Below are positions 15,695 to 24,164 of a DNA stretch of 64,000 nucleotides, piece by piece; within the stretch, counting starts at the first letter, position 1; every line of letters starts with the position of its first letter. Source of the stretch: SXOA01 sp046153945 (GTDB taxonomy: Bacteria; Planctomycetota; Planctomycetia; Pirellulales; Pirellulaceae); contig JBJXFF010000090.1 in assembly GCA_046153945.1 (NCBI GenBank), positions 1-64,000 on the forward strand, in the 5' to 3' direction. A model generated the notes under the pieces. The model was given only the letters and a program-made list of their open reading frames with translations. It had not been told where the DNA came from and did not search any database. Position numbers and translations under genes: made by a program.

Positions 15695-16570
15695 ATGTTC
15701 GGCCTCCTCAATCTCAACAAGCCCGCCGGTATCACCTCACGCGACGTCGTCAACCGCGTGCAGCGACTGGTCAAGCCGCACAAGGTGGGACATGCGGGGA
15801 CGCTCGATCCGCTGGCGAGCGGCGTCCTGGTCGTCTGCATCGGCCCAGCCACGCGGCTCATCGAGTATGTGCAAAGGATGCCCAAACGCTATCTGGCGAA
15901 GTTTCTACTCGGGCGGCGGAGCGAAACGGAGGACATCGAAGGAACAGTGACTGAGTTGGTCGATCCGCCAGTTCCGACCGAAGCACAAATCCGCACCGTC
16001 CTCCCCAACTTCATCGGCTGCATTCAGCAACTGCCGCCGGCTTTCTCGGCTCTCAAGGTGGAAGGGAAGCGAGCCTATGAAATGGCTCGACAAGGTGAAA
16101 TCCCCGACCTCAAACCACGGCCGATTGAGGTGCATTCCATCGATCTCGTCGAGTATTCCTATCCAGAGCTCACGCTCGACATCCGCTGCGGCAGCGGGAC
16201 ATACGTCCGGTCGCTGGGGCGGGACATTGCCCGGGCACTTGGAACAGAAGGGGTGATGTCAACCCTGGTTCGAACCGAGATCGGGCCGTTTCATTTGTCG
16301 CAGGCCTTGAGCGGCGATGACATCACTCCGCAAAGCATTGACCAGGCGTTCGTGCCGCCGCAGTCAGCGCTCGGCACGATGCCGACGCTAGCCGTCAGCG
16401 AGCAAGAGGAGGCATTACTCCGCAACGGTCGCCAGATTCCGCGAGAGGTGGCTTTCAATCTTCCCAGCGGCCAGGAGGAAGTCGCCCTCCTCAACTCCAC
16501 CGGCCGGCTGCTCGCCATCGTCGTCCCCGCCGGACCAACTCACTGGCAGCCGCGGCTGGTGTTTGGATGA
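15695..16570 (+). CDS. truB: tRNA pseudouridine(55) synthase
   Basis: This 291-residue protein begins MFGLLNLNKPAGITSRDVVN, the typical TruB start. The catalytic motif HAGTLDPLASGVL contains Asp38. Further motifs are YLAKFLLGRRSETEDIEG and RCGSGTYVRSLGRDIA. It converts U55 of the T-loop of tRNAs to pseudouridine. It is often beside rbfA or rpsO, but not here. A REP-like inverted repeat lies directly downstream. Confidence 0.96.
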   Translation: MFGLLNLNKPAGITSRDVVNRVQRLVKPHKVGHAGTLDPLASGVLVVCIGPATRLIEYVQRMPKRYLAKFLLGRRSETEDIEGTVTELVDPPVPTEAQIRTVLPNFIGCIQQLPPAFSALKVEGKRAYEMARQGEIPDLKPRPIEVHSIDLVEYSYPELTLDIRCGSGTYVRSLGRDIARALGTEGVMSTLVRTEIGPFHLSQALSGDDITPQSIDQAFVPPQSALGTMPTLAVSEQEEALLRNGRQIPREVAFNLPSGQEEVALLNSTGRLLAIVVPAGPTHWQPRLVFG

Positions 16571-16574
16571 AAGC

Positions 16575-16644
16575 AGGATGGGACTCCAGTCCCGTCCGTG
16601 GTTTCGAGGGATAAGATGGACGGACGGGACGGGAGTCCCATCCT
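16575..16644. repeat. REP-like inverted repeat, family A, copy 1
   Basis: Left arm AGGATGGGACTCCAGTCCCG (from 16575) and its near-complement ending at 16644 form a 25-bp stem around a 20-nt loop. A second copy with different loop sequence lies at 53378-53453. Here it sits between convergent truB and glcF. Confidence 0.92.
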
Positions 16645-16650
16645 ACAACC

Positions 16651-18012
16651 TCAAAACTGTAGCTCCTCATGCCGATAGCTCAAATCGAGCAAGTCCATCG
16701 GGTGCACAATCTTCAGCGTCTCCCCTTCCATTCGCGCCTGGCGGGCAATTTGCAATAAGCAACCGGCATTGGCGGTGACGACAACTCTGGCTCCCGTCTT
16801 CCGAATGTTCTCCAGCTTCCGCCGCCCCAGTCGTTCCGCCATCTCCGGCTCCGTCAGGTTGTAAGTCCCAGCCGCTCCGCAGCAGAGTTCCGATTCGGCA
16901 AGATCGACGAGCTTCAGCCCCGGAATCTTCTTCAGCAAGTTCCGCGGCTGCTCGCGGACTTTCTGGGCGTGGGCGAGGTGGCAAGCATCGTGATAGGTGG
17001 CGGTGATGTTAATCTCCCCCTGCGGCGTGACGAGGCCGAGTTCATCAAGGAACTCGCTGCAGTCCCGCACCTTCGCGGCGAACCGCTCGCGGGCCGCCTG
17101 ACCGTCGTCGTGCCAGTGGTGGCCATAATCCTTGAGCATCGAGCCGCAACCGGCGACGTTGACGATGACGGCATCCACGCTGCTGACGTCGAAGGCCGCG
17201 ATGTTCTTGTCCGCCATGTCGCGGGCCGGGGGGCTTTCGCCGGCGTGGAAATGAATCGCCCCGCAGCAAACCTGCGACTGCGGCACCACCACGTCGCAGC
17301 CGTTGTGCTGCAGCACTCGCGCCGTCGCCCAGTTGGTCTGGCGGAACATCACGTCCCCCACGCAGCCGGTGAACAGCGCCACGCGGGCCCGCCGCTTTCC
17401 CACCGCCGGCAAAAAGTCCGGCAGCGGCCCGACCGACTTCTCCAGCTTCGGCAGCATCGTGACCAGCCGGCCGAGTCGCGACGGCAAGAGCCGCCAGAGA
17501 CCGCTACCGATGAGCAGCTTGTCCAGGCCGAGCATCTGCGCGATGCGGGCCGGAATCAGCGACTTGCGGAGCTTGTCTGGATACGGAAAGAGTCCAAACA
17601 AGATGTACTTGTGGAACCAGTCGCTCGTCTTCGGCCGCTTGGTCCCCGCGGCCATCGCATCCTGCTCCATGTTCACGCGGAACGGCTCGATCAGCTTGCC
17701 ATACTGCACGCCGCTGGGGCAGGCCGTCTCGCACGCCCGGCAGTCAAGGCAGAGCTCCAAATGCCGCGTCACTTCTTTGTTCAGCTCCAGCCGCCCATCG
17801 GTCACCGCCCGCATCAAATAAATGCGACCCCGCGGGCTGTCGTTCTCGTTCCCCGTCTCGACATACGTCGGGCAGGAAGCGGTGCAGAGGCCGCAATGCA
17901 CACAGTCCAAAAACAGCTCGTAATCAATGCCCCGGCCGGGTGAGTTAATCTGCGGCAGCGTGGGGAGGCTGGTCCCATGGCTGCTCGGCGGCGGTAATAA
18001 ATCCGTGGTCAT
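16651..18012 (-). CDS. glcF: Glycolate oxidase iron-sulfur subunit-like protein
   Basis: This 453-residue (Fe-S) protein has two 4Fe-4S ligand sets near the N-terminus, CVHCGLCTASCPTYVETG and CLDCRACETACPSGVQYG (about residues 37-105). Two cysteine-rich CCG domains follow, with CCGAIHF and CCGAAGTYNL. This is the architecture of GlcF, the electron-transfer subunit of glycolate oxidase (glycolate to glyoxylate). No glcD/glcE gene is in the window, so a related LutA-type or lactate/glycolate role is possible. An aminotransferase that could use glyoxylate lies 5 kb away on the same strand. Confidence 0.85.
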   Translation of the reverse strand: MTTDLLPPPSSHGTSLPTLPQINSPGRGIDYELFLDCVHCGLCTASCPTYVETGNENDSPRGRIYLMRAVTDGRLELNKEVTRHLELCLDCRACETACPSGVQYGKLIEPFRVNMEQDAMAAGTKRPKTSDWFHKYILFGLFPYPDKLRKSLIPARIAQMLGLDKLLIGSGLWRLLPSRLGRLVTMLPKLEKSVGPLPDFLPAVGKRRARVALFTGCVGDVMFRQTNWATARVLQHNGCDVVVPQSQVCCGAIHFHAGESPPARDMADKNIAAFDVSSVDAVIVNVAGCGSMLKDYGHHWHDDGQAARERFAAKVRDCSEFLDELGLVTPQGEINITATYHDACHLAHAQKVREQPRNLLKKIPGLKLVDLAESELCCGAAGTYNLTEPEMAERLGRRKLENIRKTGARVVVTANAGCLLQIARQARMEGETLKIVHPMDLLDLSYRHEELQF

Positions 18013-18153
18013 CCCCTGATTTGACCAGCCGACCGGAGCGGCGTACAGGCGGGAGCCTGGGTCCGATTCTCAGCCAAAGTCGCAGTAGAATAGTGCGAGG
18101 GAACCTCTGCGCCGCCTTGCGCTTTGCCAGGGCCAGGCGTTAAACTGAATCGC

Positions 18154-18981
18154 ATGCGGATCCTTCTCATCGGTGATATCGTCGGCAAGCCGGGGGTGAA
18201 AATGGTGACCCAGGCGTTGCCGGGACTGCGGAAGCGGGAGGGGCTGGATTTTGTCATAGCCAACGGAGAAAACTCGGCGGACGGGAGCGGGATCGCCCCC
18301 AGCATTTACAAAAAGCTGATCGCGGCGGGGGTGGACTGCATCACGCTGGGGGATCACATCTATCGCCGGAGCGAAATCTGCTCCGTGCTGCAGGAAGAGA
18401 GCAACATCGTCAAGCCGGCGAATTATCCGCCGCAGGCTCCGGGAAAGACCTGGGCCGTGGTGAAGACGGCAGCGGGGATTCCTGTCGCGGTCTTCAGCCT
18501 GATGGGGCGGGTCTTCATGCGGCCGGTCGATTGCCCCTTTCTGGCGTCAGACCGGGTGCTGGCGGAAATTCCGGCGGAGGTAAAGGTCCGCGTGCTCGAC
18601 ATGCATGCCGAAGCCACGAGCGACAAGCAATTGATGGGGCGATATCTGGACGGCAAAGTCTCGGCCGTACTCGGGACGCACACGCATGTGACCACCGCGG
18701 ACGAGCAGATTCTCCCCGGCGGCACGGCTTTTCAGTGCGATGTCGGCATGACCGGCCCGCATGATAGCATCCTCGGCCGCCGCATCGACCGGGTGCAGGA
18801 AACCACCATTACCTTCCAGCCAACGCAGTTCAACGTGGCCAGCGGCGACGTTCGCCTCTGCGGCACCATCGTCGATGTCGACGAAACCACCGGTCGGGCC
18901 ACTGGCATCCGGCGGCTGGTGGTGACCGAAAGCGAGCTAGCGAGCCTCGCCATTCTTCCAGCAGGCCCGCCGCTGATGTAG
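18154..18981 (+). CDS. YmdB-type metallophosphoesterase (TIGR00282-like)
   Basis: The start is set at ATG 18154 (275 residues). Motifs in order are GDIVGKPG, NGENSADGSG, LGDHIYRR, DMHAEATSDK and LGTHTHVTTADE, matching the YmdB/TIGR00282 family of dinuclear-metal phosphoesterases. B. subtilis YmdB hydrolyses cyclic nucleotides and affects biofilm formation. The third motif has Asp (GDH) where the Bacillus protein has Asn (GNH); this may be a lineage variant. It stands alone, divergent from glcF. Confidence 0.86.
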   Translation: MRILLIGDIVGKPGVKMVTQALPGLRKREGLDFVIANGENSADGSGIAPSIYKKLIAAGVDCITLGDHIYRRSEICSVLQEESNIVKPANYPPQAPGKTWAVVKTAAGIPVAVFSLMGRVFMRPVDCPFLASDRVLAEIPAEVKVRVLDMHAEATSDKQLMGRYLDGKVSAVLGTHTHVTTADEQILPGGTAFQCDVGMTGPHDSILGRRIDRVQETTITFQPTQFNVASGDVRLCGTIVDVDETTGRATGIRRLVVTESELASLAILPAGPPLM

Positions 18982-19036
18982 GTTCAAAGTTCGGGGTTCC
19001 AGGTTAAAAACATGATTGAAACCTTGAACCTGGAAC
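18981..19036. repeat. Inverted heptamer tracts forming a hairpin
   Basis: Degenerate heptamers on the left (GGTTCAA, AGTTCGG, GGTTCCA, GGTTAAA; 18981-19008) face complementary heptamers on the right (about 19014-19036). GTTCCAGGTT (18996-19005) pairs with AACCTGGAAC (19027-19036). This lies between the YmdB-type gene and the DUF2752 gene and speaks against using the upstream ATG 19012 as a start. Confidence 0.65.
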
Positions 19037-19062
19037 TTTCATTAAAGTTTTTGCTCTTGCGA

Positions 19063-19572
19063 ATGTCTCCCCCCGTCGACTATCCTCCGCCCCCAACTGC
19101 TGGCAGCCCGGCAACCGCTGGTGCTGCGCGCGGCCGGCCGCTGTGGTATCCATTTCCCTTGAAATGGTTCGAACGGCTGCCGCTGGTGGTGGTGGGAGGC
19201 GTGCTGGTGACCCTGCTTGGGGTTTCCTGGCGGCTCCAACCTGACCCAACCGGGATGGGAACGCACCACCAGCTCGGTTTGCCGATGTGTTCGGTGCGGC
19301 AGTTTGTCGGGATTCGCTGTCCGAGTTGCGGAATGACCACTTCCTGGGCCCACATGGTCCGGGGGCAAGTCCTCTCCTCGATGCAGGCGAATTCCGGCGG
19401 AGCATTGCTGGCGATTGTGGCGCTGACAGCGGGGCCCTGGATGCTCCTGTGCGGGCTCCGCGGCCGCTGGCTGCTGCGGCCACCCAATGAATGGGTGGTC
19501 CTTGGTGTCGGTTTGGCGGTAGTGTTTATTACCGTACTTGACTGGATGATTCGCCTGAACCTGGGGTTGTAA
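19063..19572 (+). CDS. DUF2752 membrane protein
   Basis: The start is placed at ATG 19063 (169 residues) because the upstream in-frame ATG at 19012 lies in repeat sequence. A Pro-rich N-terminus is followed by a membrane helix (LPLVVVGGVLVTLLGVSW), the DUF2752 signature FVGIRCPSCGMTTSWAHM, and two more hydrophobic stretches. DUF2752 proteins are small membrane proteins with a CPxCG motif and no established function. Confidence 0.78.
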   Translation: MSPPVDYPPPPTAGSPATAGAARGRPLWYPFPLKWFERLPLVVVGGVLVTLLGVSWRLQPDPTGMGTHHQLGLPMCSVRQFVGIRCPSCGMTTSWAHMVRGQVLSSMQANSGGALLAIVALTAGPWMLLCGLRGRWLLRPPNEWVVLGVGLAVVFITVLDWMIRLNLGL

Positions 19573-19625
19573 CAGACCCCTTTTCGCCCAGAGCGTACAA
19601 AAGCGATTAGCGCAAAGGATTGCCT

Positions 19626-20297
19626 ATGAGCCGGACACTTTTCTCGCGTCGAACCTGCTTGTCACGAATGTTGGGGCTGGGTGCTCTGACGGGCATCGTC
19701 GCCAACTCCGGCGGCTGCACGTTCCTGTCGCAAGTCGTCATGACGATGCAGGACCGCCGCATCGACGCTCGATTTAATGGCCTGGAAGGGAAAACGGTCG
19801 CCGTCGTCTGTCTCGACGCACACACCCTCCGGCAGCCGGGCGGAGAGGCCGAGTCCTTGGCCCGCGCGCTGGCCAAAGAACTGAACAGCAATGTTCCCAA
19901 GATCAAGTTGATATCGGAGTCCAAAATCGCCGATTGGATGGACAACCAGCGGGACGACGTGGTGGACTTTCGTGATGTGGCCAAGGGTGTGAAGGCGGAC
20001 ATGGTGGTCGGCGTCGATCTCAAGGCCTGTCAGATCTACGAACCGGGCGGAACCACGCTGCGTGGTCGGGCGACTGTCGAAGCCAAAGTTTACGACATGT
20101 CCAAGCCGCACGAGCCGGTCCATACTATCGAGGAAACCCAGATCACCTTTCCCGAACATGGCGAGATCCATGTTACCGAAAGCGCCGAGAACTTCCGCAA
20201 AGTGTTCATCCAACAAATGGCTCACCGGTTGGCCAAGGACTTCTACGCCTACGACAAGACGCTCGACTTCAACCCGGATCCGAAATTCATCAATTAG
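19626..20297 (+). CDS. Putative lipoprotein with a Tat-like signal
   Basis: The start is at ATG 19626 (223 residues). The N-terminus has twin arginines (Arg8-Arg9), a hydrophobic stretch and a lipobox-like SGGC with Cys31, which indicates an exported lipoprotein. The mature part contains alternating strands and helices (KTVAVVCLDAHTL, then ADMVVGVDLKACQIY) and ends without further membrane segments. I do not recognise the family. The fold pattern recalls proteins that bind or assemble at the cell envelope (CsgG-like N-terminal look), but that is only an impression. Confidence 0.72.
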   Translation: MSRTLFSRRTCLSRMLGLGALTGIVANSGGCTFLSQVVMTMQDRRIDARFNGLEGKTVAVVCLDAHTLRQPGGEAESLARALAKELNSNVPKIKLISESKIADWMDNQRDDVVDFRDVAKGVKADMVVGVDLKACQIYEPGGTTLRGRATVEAKVYDMSKPHEPVHTIEETQITFPEHGEIHVTESAENFRKVFIQQMAHRLAKDFYAYDKTLDFNPDPKFIN

Positions 20298-20336
20298 CCG
20301 GCCCAGGATCGCGGTACGAATTACGCTGCATACGCG

Positions 20337-21302
20337 TCACTCAAATAGAGCGACGCACTTCTCCAATCTTGCTCCGTTCTCATCGGCCAAGGCGTATTGC
20401 TTGAGTCCGTGCATGGTGACGCCGGCATGGCGGCCGTCTTTGGCGAGGATAAAAAGCCACAGGTTGAATTTCGGCCGGCCTTGGGGGTCGAGCTGGTCGG
20501 GGCGGGTCTTGGCGGCGATCCGGCGAAGGAGTTCAAGCCCGGCCTCTGCGGGGGAGAGACCGCTGCGGAGGAGTTCGACGGCGGCGAAGGAGGTGACGTT
20601 TTCCAGATTCGCTTCCCCGTGGCCGATGCTGCCGCAGGTGCCGAGTTCGTTGTCGGCATAAAGGCCCGCCCCGAGAATGGGCGAGTCTCCCACCCGCCCG
20701 GGCAGTTTGAAGGCGTGGCCGCTGGTGCTGGTGCAGCAGGCGACGTCGCCGGTCGGGCCGAGGGCCGAGACGTGGACCGTGCCGACTTTGCCGTGTCCCG
20801 AAGGGCCGCGGAAATGGACCTCGAACCATTTGCGCACTTTCGGGTCCACTGTTTCCAGCGGCGGAGCCCGCCAGTCGTCGATTTGCGAGCGGGTCCGCTT
20901 CCAGTGGAGCCAGACCTGCCGGGCATTCTCGGTCAGCAGGTTCTCCTCTGGAAAGCCGTTGGCCCGGGCGAACTTGAGGGCCCCTTCCCCGACGAGCAGC
21001 ACGCGGTTGGTTTGCTCCATGAGGAGCCGGGCGACCTGCGACGGATGCCGCACCCGCTGGAGTGCCGCCACCCCCGCCCCGCGATGGGTCTTGCCGTCCA
21101 TCACAGCCGCATCGAGTTCGACCACCCCATCCTCATTCGGAATGCCGCCGTACCCGACCGTCGTTTCCTCCGGGTCATCCTCAATCAGTCCCACTCCCTC
21201 CACCACCGCATCCAGCGGCAGCACCCCCGCCCGCAGCCGCTCGAAGGCTCTCTCGGCAGCGGCCAATCCATTATGGGAGGCGATGACTTTCATGAGAGAC
21301 AT
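20337..21302 (-). CDS. N4-(beta-N-acetylglucosaminyl)-L-asparaginase / isoaspartyl peptidase family
   Basis: This 321-residue Ntn-hydrolase of the asparaginase-2 family has the autoprocessing site HGKVGTVHVSALG, with Thr175 as the predicted new N-terminal nucleophile. It also has GRVGDSPILGAGLYAD and CGSIGHGEA, typical of the glycosylasparaginase branch. Members cleave the Asn-GlcNAc bond or isoaspartyl/Asn bonds. No signal peptide is visible, so it is probably cytoplasmic. It is divergent from the MOSC gene, with 32 bp between starts. Confidence 0.86.
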   Translation of the reverse strand: MSLMKVIASHNGLAAAERAFERLRAGVLPLDAVVEGVGLIEDDPEETTVGYGGIPNEDGVVELDAAVMDGKTHRGAGVAALQRVRHPSQVARLLMEQTNRVLLVGEGALKFARANGFPEENLLTENARQVWLHWKRTRSQIDDWRAPPLETVDPKVRKWFEVHFRGPSGHGKVGTVHVSALGPTGDVACCTSTSGHAFKLPGRVGDSPILGAGLYADNELGTCGSIGHGEANLENVTSFAAVELLRSGLSPAEAGLELLRRIAAKTRPDQLDPQGRPKFNLWLFILAKDGRHAGVTMHGLKQYALADENGARLEKCVALFE

Positions 21303-21334
21303 GGTTCGATTACGTTGGGGGAAAGGAGCAGATA

Positions 21335-21820
21335 ATGAACGGCAACACGGCGTTTCACGGCAAGCTGCTGGCGATCGGCATCGCGGCAGCGAAGGAGCTG
21401 CCGCTCCACTCCGTTGATTCTATCGCGGCGATGGCGGGGCGCGGCCTGACCGGGGACCGCTACGCGGAAGGAAAGGGGGTGGGGCAGCATGGCCCGGCCA
21501 AGCCGGAGCAAGAGGTGACGCTCATCGAAGAGGAAGCAATCGCCGCTGCCGGGCAGGAATACAAACTGGCGTTCACGCATCTTGATACCCGCCGCAATCT
21601 GCTCACCACGGGAGTGCCGCTCAATCATCTGGTCGGCAAGACATTCCACGTCGGCGAGGTCCTGCTTCGCGGCCTCGAGCTTTGCGAGCCGTGCGGCCAT
21701 TTGGAAAAGCTGACCTGCGCCGGCATCAAAAAATCCCTCATCCACCGCGGCGGCCTCCGCGCTCAGATCGTCCGGAGCGGAATGCTCCGCGTTGGTGATG
21801 AGGTATTGCCGGGGGAGTAG
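21335..21820 (+). CDS. MOSC domain protein
   Basis: This 161-residue protein is a stand-alone MOSC domain: GRGLTGDRYAEGKG near the N-terminus, TLIEEEAIAAA, FTHLDTRRNLLTTG, and the conserved cysteine region LELCEPCGHLEK. MOSC proteins carry sulfur or molybdenum cofactor groups, like the C-terminal domain of molybdenum cofactor sulfurase. The specific acceptor is unknown. Followed by a long repeat-rich spacer. Confidence 0.86.
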   Translation: MNGNTAFHGKLLAIGIAAAKELPLHSVDSIAAMAGRGLTGDRYAEGKGVGQHGPAKPEQEVTLIEEEAIAAAGQEYKLAFTHLDTRRNLLTTGVPLNHLVGKTFHVGEVLLRGLELCEPCGHLEKLTCAGIKKSLIHRGGLRAQIVRSGMLRVGDEVLPGE

Positions 21821-21826
21821 CTTCTG

Positions 21827-21947
21827 GTTCCCAGGCTCCGCCTGGGAACCCACGACCGCGAGGCTCCGCCTCGCCTCGCCTCGCTTGCGACAGACGGAGG
21901 CGGAGCCTCCAAGAAGTGCGTTCCCAGGCAGAGCCTGGGAACGAGAA
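21827..21947. repeat. GTTCCCAGGC palindromes and composite repeat, copy 1
   Basis: Two perfect or near-perfect palindromes (21827-21849 and 21920-21942) flank a GAGGCGGAGCCTCC dyad. The segment from 21894 to 21947 is repeated almost exactly at 22600-22653. Confidence 0.9.
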
Positions 21948-22055
21948 CTTATACCACGCCCGATTCCACTTTCAGCGGCGTCAGCACCGACGTCTCCGTA
22001 TCCAGCACCCCGTAGTCACCCTCGCACAATGCCCCCTAAGATGGGCACGGGTCTC

Positions 22056-22115
22056 ACGTTGGAGTCCCGCCTTTAGGCGGTCCTCCGGAGCCGGCTAAAG
22101 CCGGGACTCCAGCGT
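22056..22115. repeat. 60-bp inverted repeat (TTGGAGTCCCG family)
   Basis: The outer arms ACGTTGGAGTCCCG and CGGGACTCCAGCGT pair, and CCGCCTTTAGGCGG and CCGGCTAAAGCCGG give inner dyads. It is a strong, composite palindrome with no T-tract. Confidence 0.88.
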
Positions 22116-22599
22116 CCGCGCCAAGCAAAAAGATTATTTTGTGTAGTAGTGAACAAATAGGATGTTTCGCGCATCTTAAGGATGAAGACTTGGTGCGCGC
22201 GGAGGACTCGCTGGCGAGCGCTCGGTTCCGGTGGATGGAGGCGGCTTATCGCTGCTTATCGCCCGGAGACGTGAATCAAGGCGGGCAGAGTTCATAAACG
22301 GCGGAGCGGCTGAGGGTTATGGCGAGTGGCGGGGTGGAATGTGAATCGAAAAAGAGCTTATGACGTGGCGGAATGTCGGGAGCTTGGCGCACGGAAAGTC
22401 AATGTCAGTAACGACTTATGTAAGTATATGAATCAAGAATCGACATATTTAGGCACGAGTGAATCACTAATATCGCCACAAGGCGAGGATTGACAAGGGG
22501 TTGTGAAAAGCTGACTGACGCGAGAAAAGAGCATGAATCCGACGAATCATAATCTAGCATCGCGATTAAGTATTGGGAGCTCGGCTGGCTTCGCGCGGG

Positions 22600-22653
22600 C
22601 GGGAGGCGGAGCCTCCGGGAAGTGCGTTCCCAGGCAGAGCCTGGGAACGAGAA
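22600..22653. repeat. Composite GAGGCGGAGCCTCC/GTTCCCAGGC repeat, copy 2
   Basis: This is a nearly exact direct repeat of 21894-21947: the dyad GGAGGCGGAGCCTCC is followed by AAGTGCG and the GTTCCCAGGCAGAGCCTGGG palindrome. Confidence 0.9.
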
Positions 22654-22745
22654 CGGCGATCTTCCTCGCTAACGCGTCGGATTACCAGAAGACCCTCACC
22701 CCGGCCCTCTCCCAAAGGGAGAGGGAGAATGAGAAAGATCCGCCG

Positions 22746-23927
22746 CTACCGCTGGCTCGCATAAAACTCATTCGCCGCGGCCACGCTCGCTCCGGCTGTG
22801 AACTTGTATTTCTGCTCGGTGAGGAGTTGCTCGAGGGCCGAGAGGAAGAGCAGGACGTTGGCGGGGCGGGAGCCGAAACCCATGAGGCCGATGCGCCAGA
22901 CTTTTCCTTTGTAGGCCCCGAGCCCTGCCCCAATTTCGATTCCGAATTTCGTCAGCAGTGCGGAGCGGACCGCGGCGTCATCGACACCTTCCGGAACATA
23001 GACCGCGTTGAGCATCGGCAGTTGGTGCCCTTCCTGGGCGGAGTACTTGATGCCGATGGCGGCGAGGCCGGCTTTGAGGGCGCGGTGGTTTCGCAGGTGG
23101 CGGGCGAAGCAGTTTTCCAGCCCTTCCTCGTGGATGAGGCAGAGGGCTTCGTAGAGCCCCCAGGTCATGTTGATGGGGCCGGTGTGATGGTAGACCCGGT
23201 TCTGTCCCCAGTAATTGGCGAGCATCGAGACATCCAGATACCAGCTTTGGACCTTGGTCTTGCGATTCATGATGACGTCCATCGCCCGGGGGCTGAACGA
23301 CGTCGGCGAAAGGCCCGGCGGGCAACTCAGACACTTCTGCGTGCCGGAATAGATGGCGTCGATGTTCCAGCCGTCTACTTCCACGGGAACGCCGCCGAGG
23401 GCTGTCACCGCATCGACCAGCAGGAGCGCTCCCGCTTCGTGTACGAGCTTGGAAATCTCCTCGATGGGTTGATAGGCCCCGGTGGAGGTCTCCGCCATCA
23501 CGATGCCGACGACCTTCGGTTTCGCCGTGGCCAGAGCCGCTTTCAAATCGGCCGGCGTGAAGACTTCCCCCCACGGCCTTTCGACCTTGGTGACGTTCGC
23601 CCCGGCCCGCTGGGCGACGTCGAGCATCCGGCCGCCGAAGACGCCGTTGACGCAGACGATCATCGAGTCCCCCGGCTCAATCAGGTTGACGACCGCCGCC
23701 TCCATCCCCGCGGAGCCGGTGCCGCTGATCGCCATCGTCATCGGGTTCTTCGTCCGGAACAGCCGGCGGAGCATCTCCTGCAGGCCGTTCATGATCTCGA
23801 GATAGTACGGGTCGAGATGGCCGACCGTCCCCTTGGCCAGGGCCTGCAAAACGCGGGGGTGCGTGTCGCTGGGGCCGGGGCCCATGAGGAGGCGGACGGG
23901 AGGGTTGAGCGTGGGAAATTCGGGCAT
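22746..23927 (-). CDS. Alanine/serine-glyoxylate aminotransferase (class V)
   Basis: The start is ATG 23927 (393 residues), with GAGGAG about 6 bases upstream; a longer frame runs into a palindromic repeat. Class V PLP-fold landmarks include GPGPSDTHPRVLQAL, a Gly-rich SGTGSAGMEAAV, VDAVTALGGVPVEVDGWNID and the PLP-lysine region SGTQKCLSCPPG. The best match by pattern is alanine-glyoxylate (or serine-glyoxylate) aminotransferase, which converts glyoxylate to glycine. This fits with glcF in the same window, though the two are not in one operon. Amino donor uncertain. Confidence 0.88.
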   Translation of the reverse strand: MPEFPTLNPPVRLLMGPGPSDTHPRVLQALAKGTVGHLDPYYLEIMNGLQEMLRRLFRTKNPMTMAISGTGSAGMEAAVVNLIEPGDSMIVCVNGVFGGRMLDVAQRAGANVTKVERPWGEVFTPADLKAALATAKPKVVGIVMAETSTGAYQPIEEISKLVHEAGALLLVDAVTALGGVPVEVDGWNIDAIYSGTQKCLSCPPGLSPTSFSPRAMDVIMNRKTKVQSWYLDVSMLANYWGQNRVYHHTGPINMTWGLYEALCLIHEEGLENCFARHLRNHRALKAGLAAIGIKYSAQEGHQLPMLNAVYVPEGVDDAAVRSALLTKFGIEIGAGLGAYKGKVWRIGLMGFGSRPANVLLFLSALEQLLTEQKYKFTAGASVAAANEFYASQR

Positions 23928-23940
23928 GGAAAACTCCTCG

Positions 23941-23971
23941 GGTGGCACGCCCACGGCTTTGCGTGGGCGTG
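23941..23971. repeat. CACGCCCACGGC palindrome, family C, copy 1
   Basis: GGCACGCCCACGGCTTTGCG plus its partner form a GC-rich hairpin (CACGCCCACG/CGTGGGCGTG) 13 bp upstream of the aminotransferase start. Copies lie at 36174-36205 and, within a gene, 42273-42303. Confidence 0.92.
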
Positions 23972-24035
23972 TATCGAGCGGAAAACTCTGGCCGATGTTT
24001 TACACTTGCCCGCCATGACGGACCAGCCGTCGTTC

Positions 24036-24091
24036 GTAGTAACCGGCTTCAGCCGGTTAGGTTCGCCTAACCCGCTGAAGCGGGTTACTAC
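24036..24091. repeat. 56-bp inverted repeat (TAGTAACC family)
   Basis: TAGTAACCGGCTTCAGCCGG (24036 on) pairs with CCGCTGAAGCGGGTTACTA (ending 24091) around a TTCG loop. It lies in the divergent gap between the aminotransferase and selA genes, so it could interfere with promoters there. Confidence 0.92.
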
Positions 24092-24164
24092 AAGCGATGA
24101 TGCGTTTCCCTCGCTCACGCTTCGGGTTAGGATTGCGGATGCACCGAACTCCGTAGGAAAGCCG

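Larger units (their letters stand above)
21821..22745. other. Repeat-rich intergenic region without a recognised gene
   Basis: This is 925 bp. The first third contains GTTCCCAGGCTCCGCCTGGGAAC-type palindromes, and a 60-bp dyad lies at 22056-22115. About 22116-22540 is notably more AT-rich than its surroundings, with only short reading frames. Then another copy of the composite repeat (22600-22653) precedes the 3' end of the aminotransferase gene. A short frame encoding about 30 Arg/Trp-rich residues near 22180 is not convincing. Confidence 0.6.

Noticed and set aside
16575..16644. Rho-independent terminator between truB and glcF
   Set aside because: The stem is strong but has no T-tract, and a nearly identical element upstream of glgA is not at a gene end, so a dispersed repeat is the better explanation.
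22533..24164. In-frame upstream extension of selA by more than 500 codons
   Set aside because: It is antisense to the aminotransferase gene and passes through palindromic repeats; SelA length and motifs fit a start at 24165.
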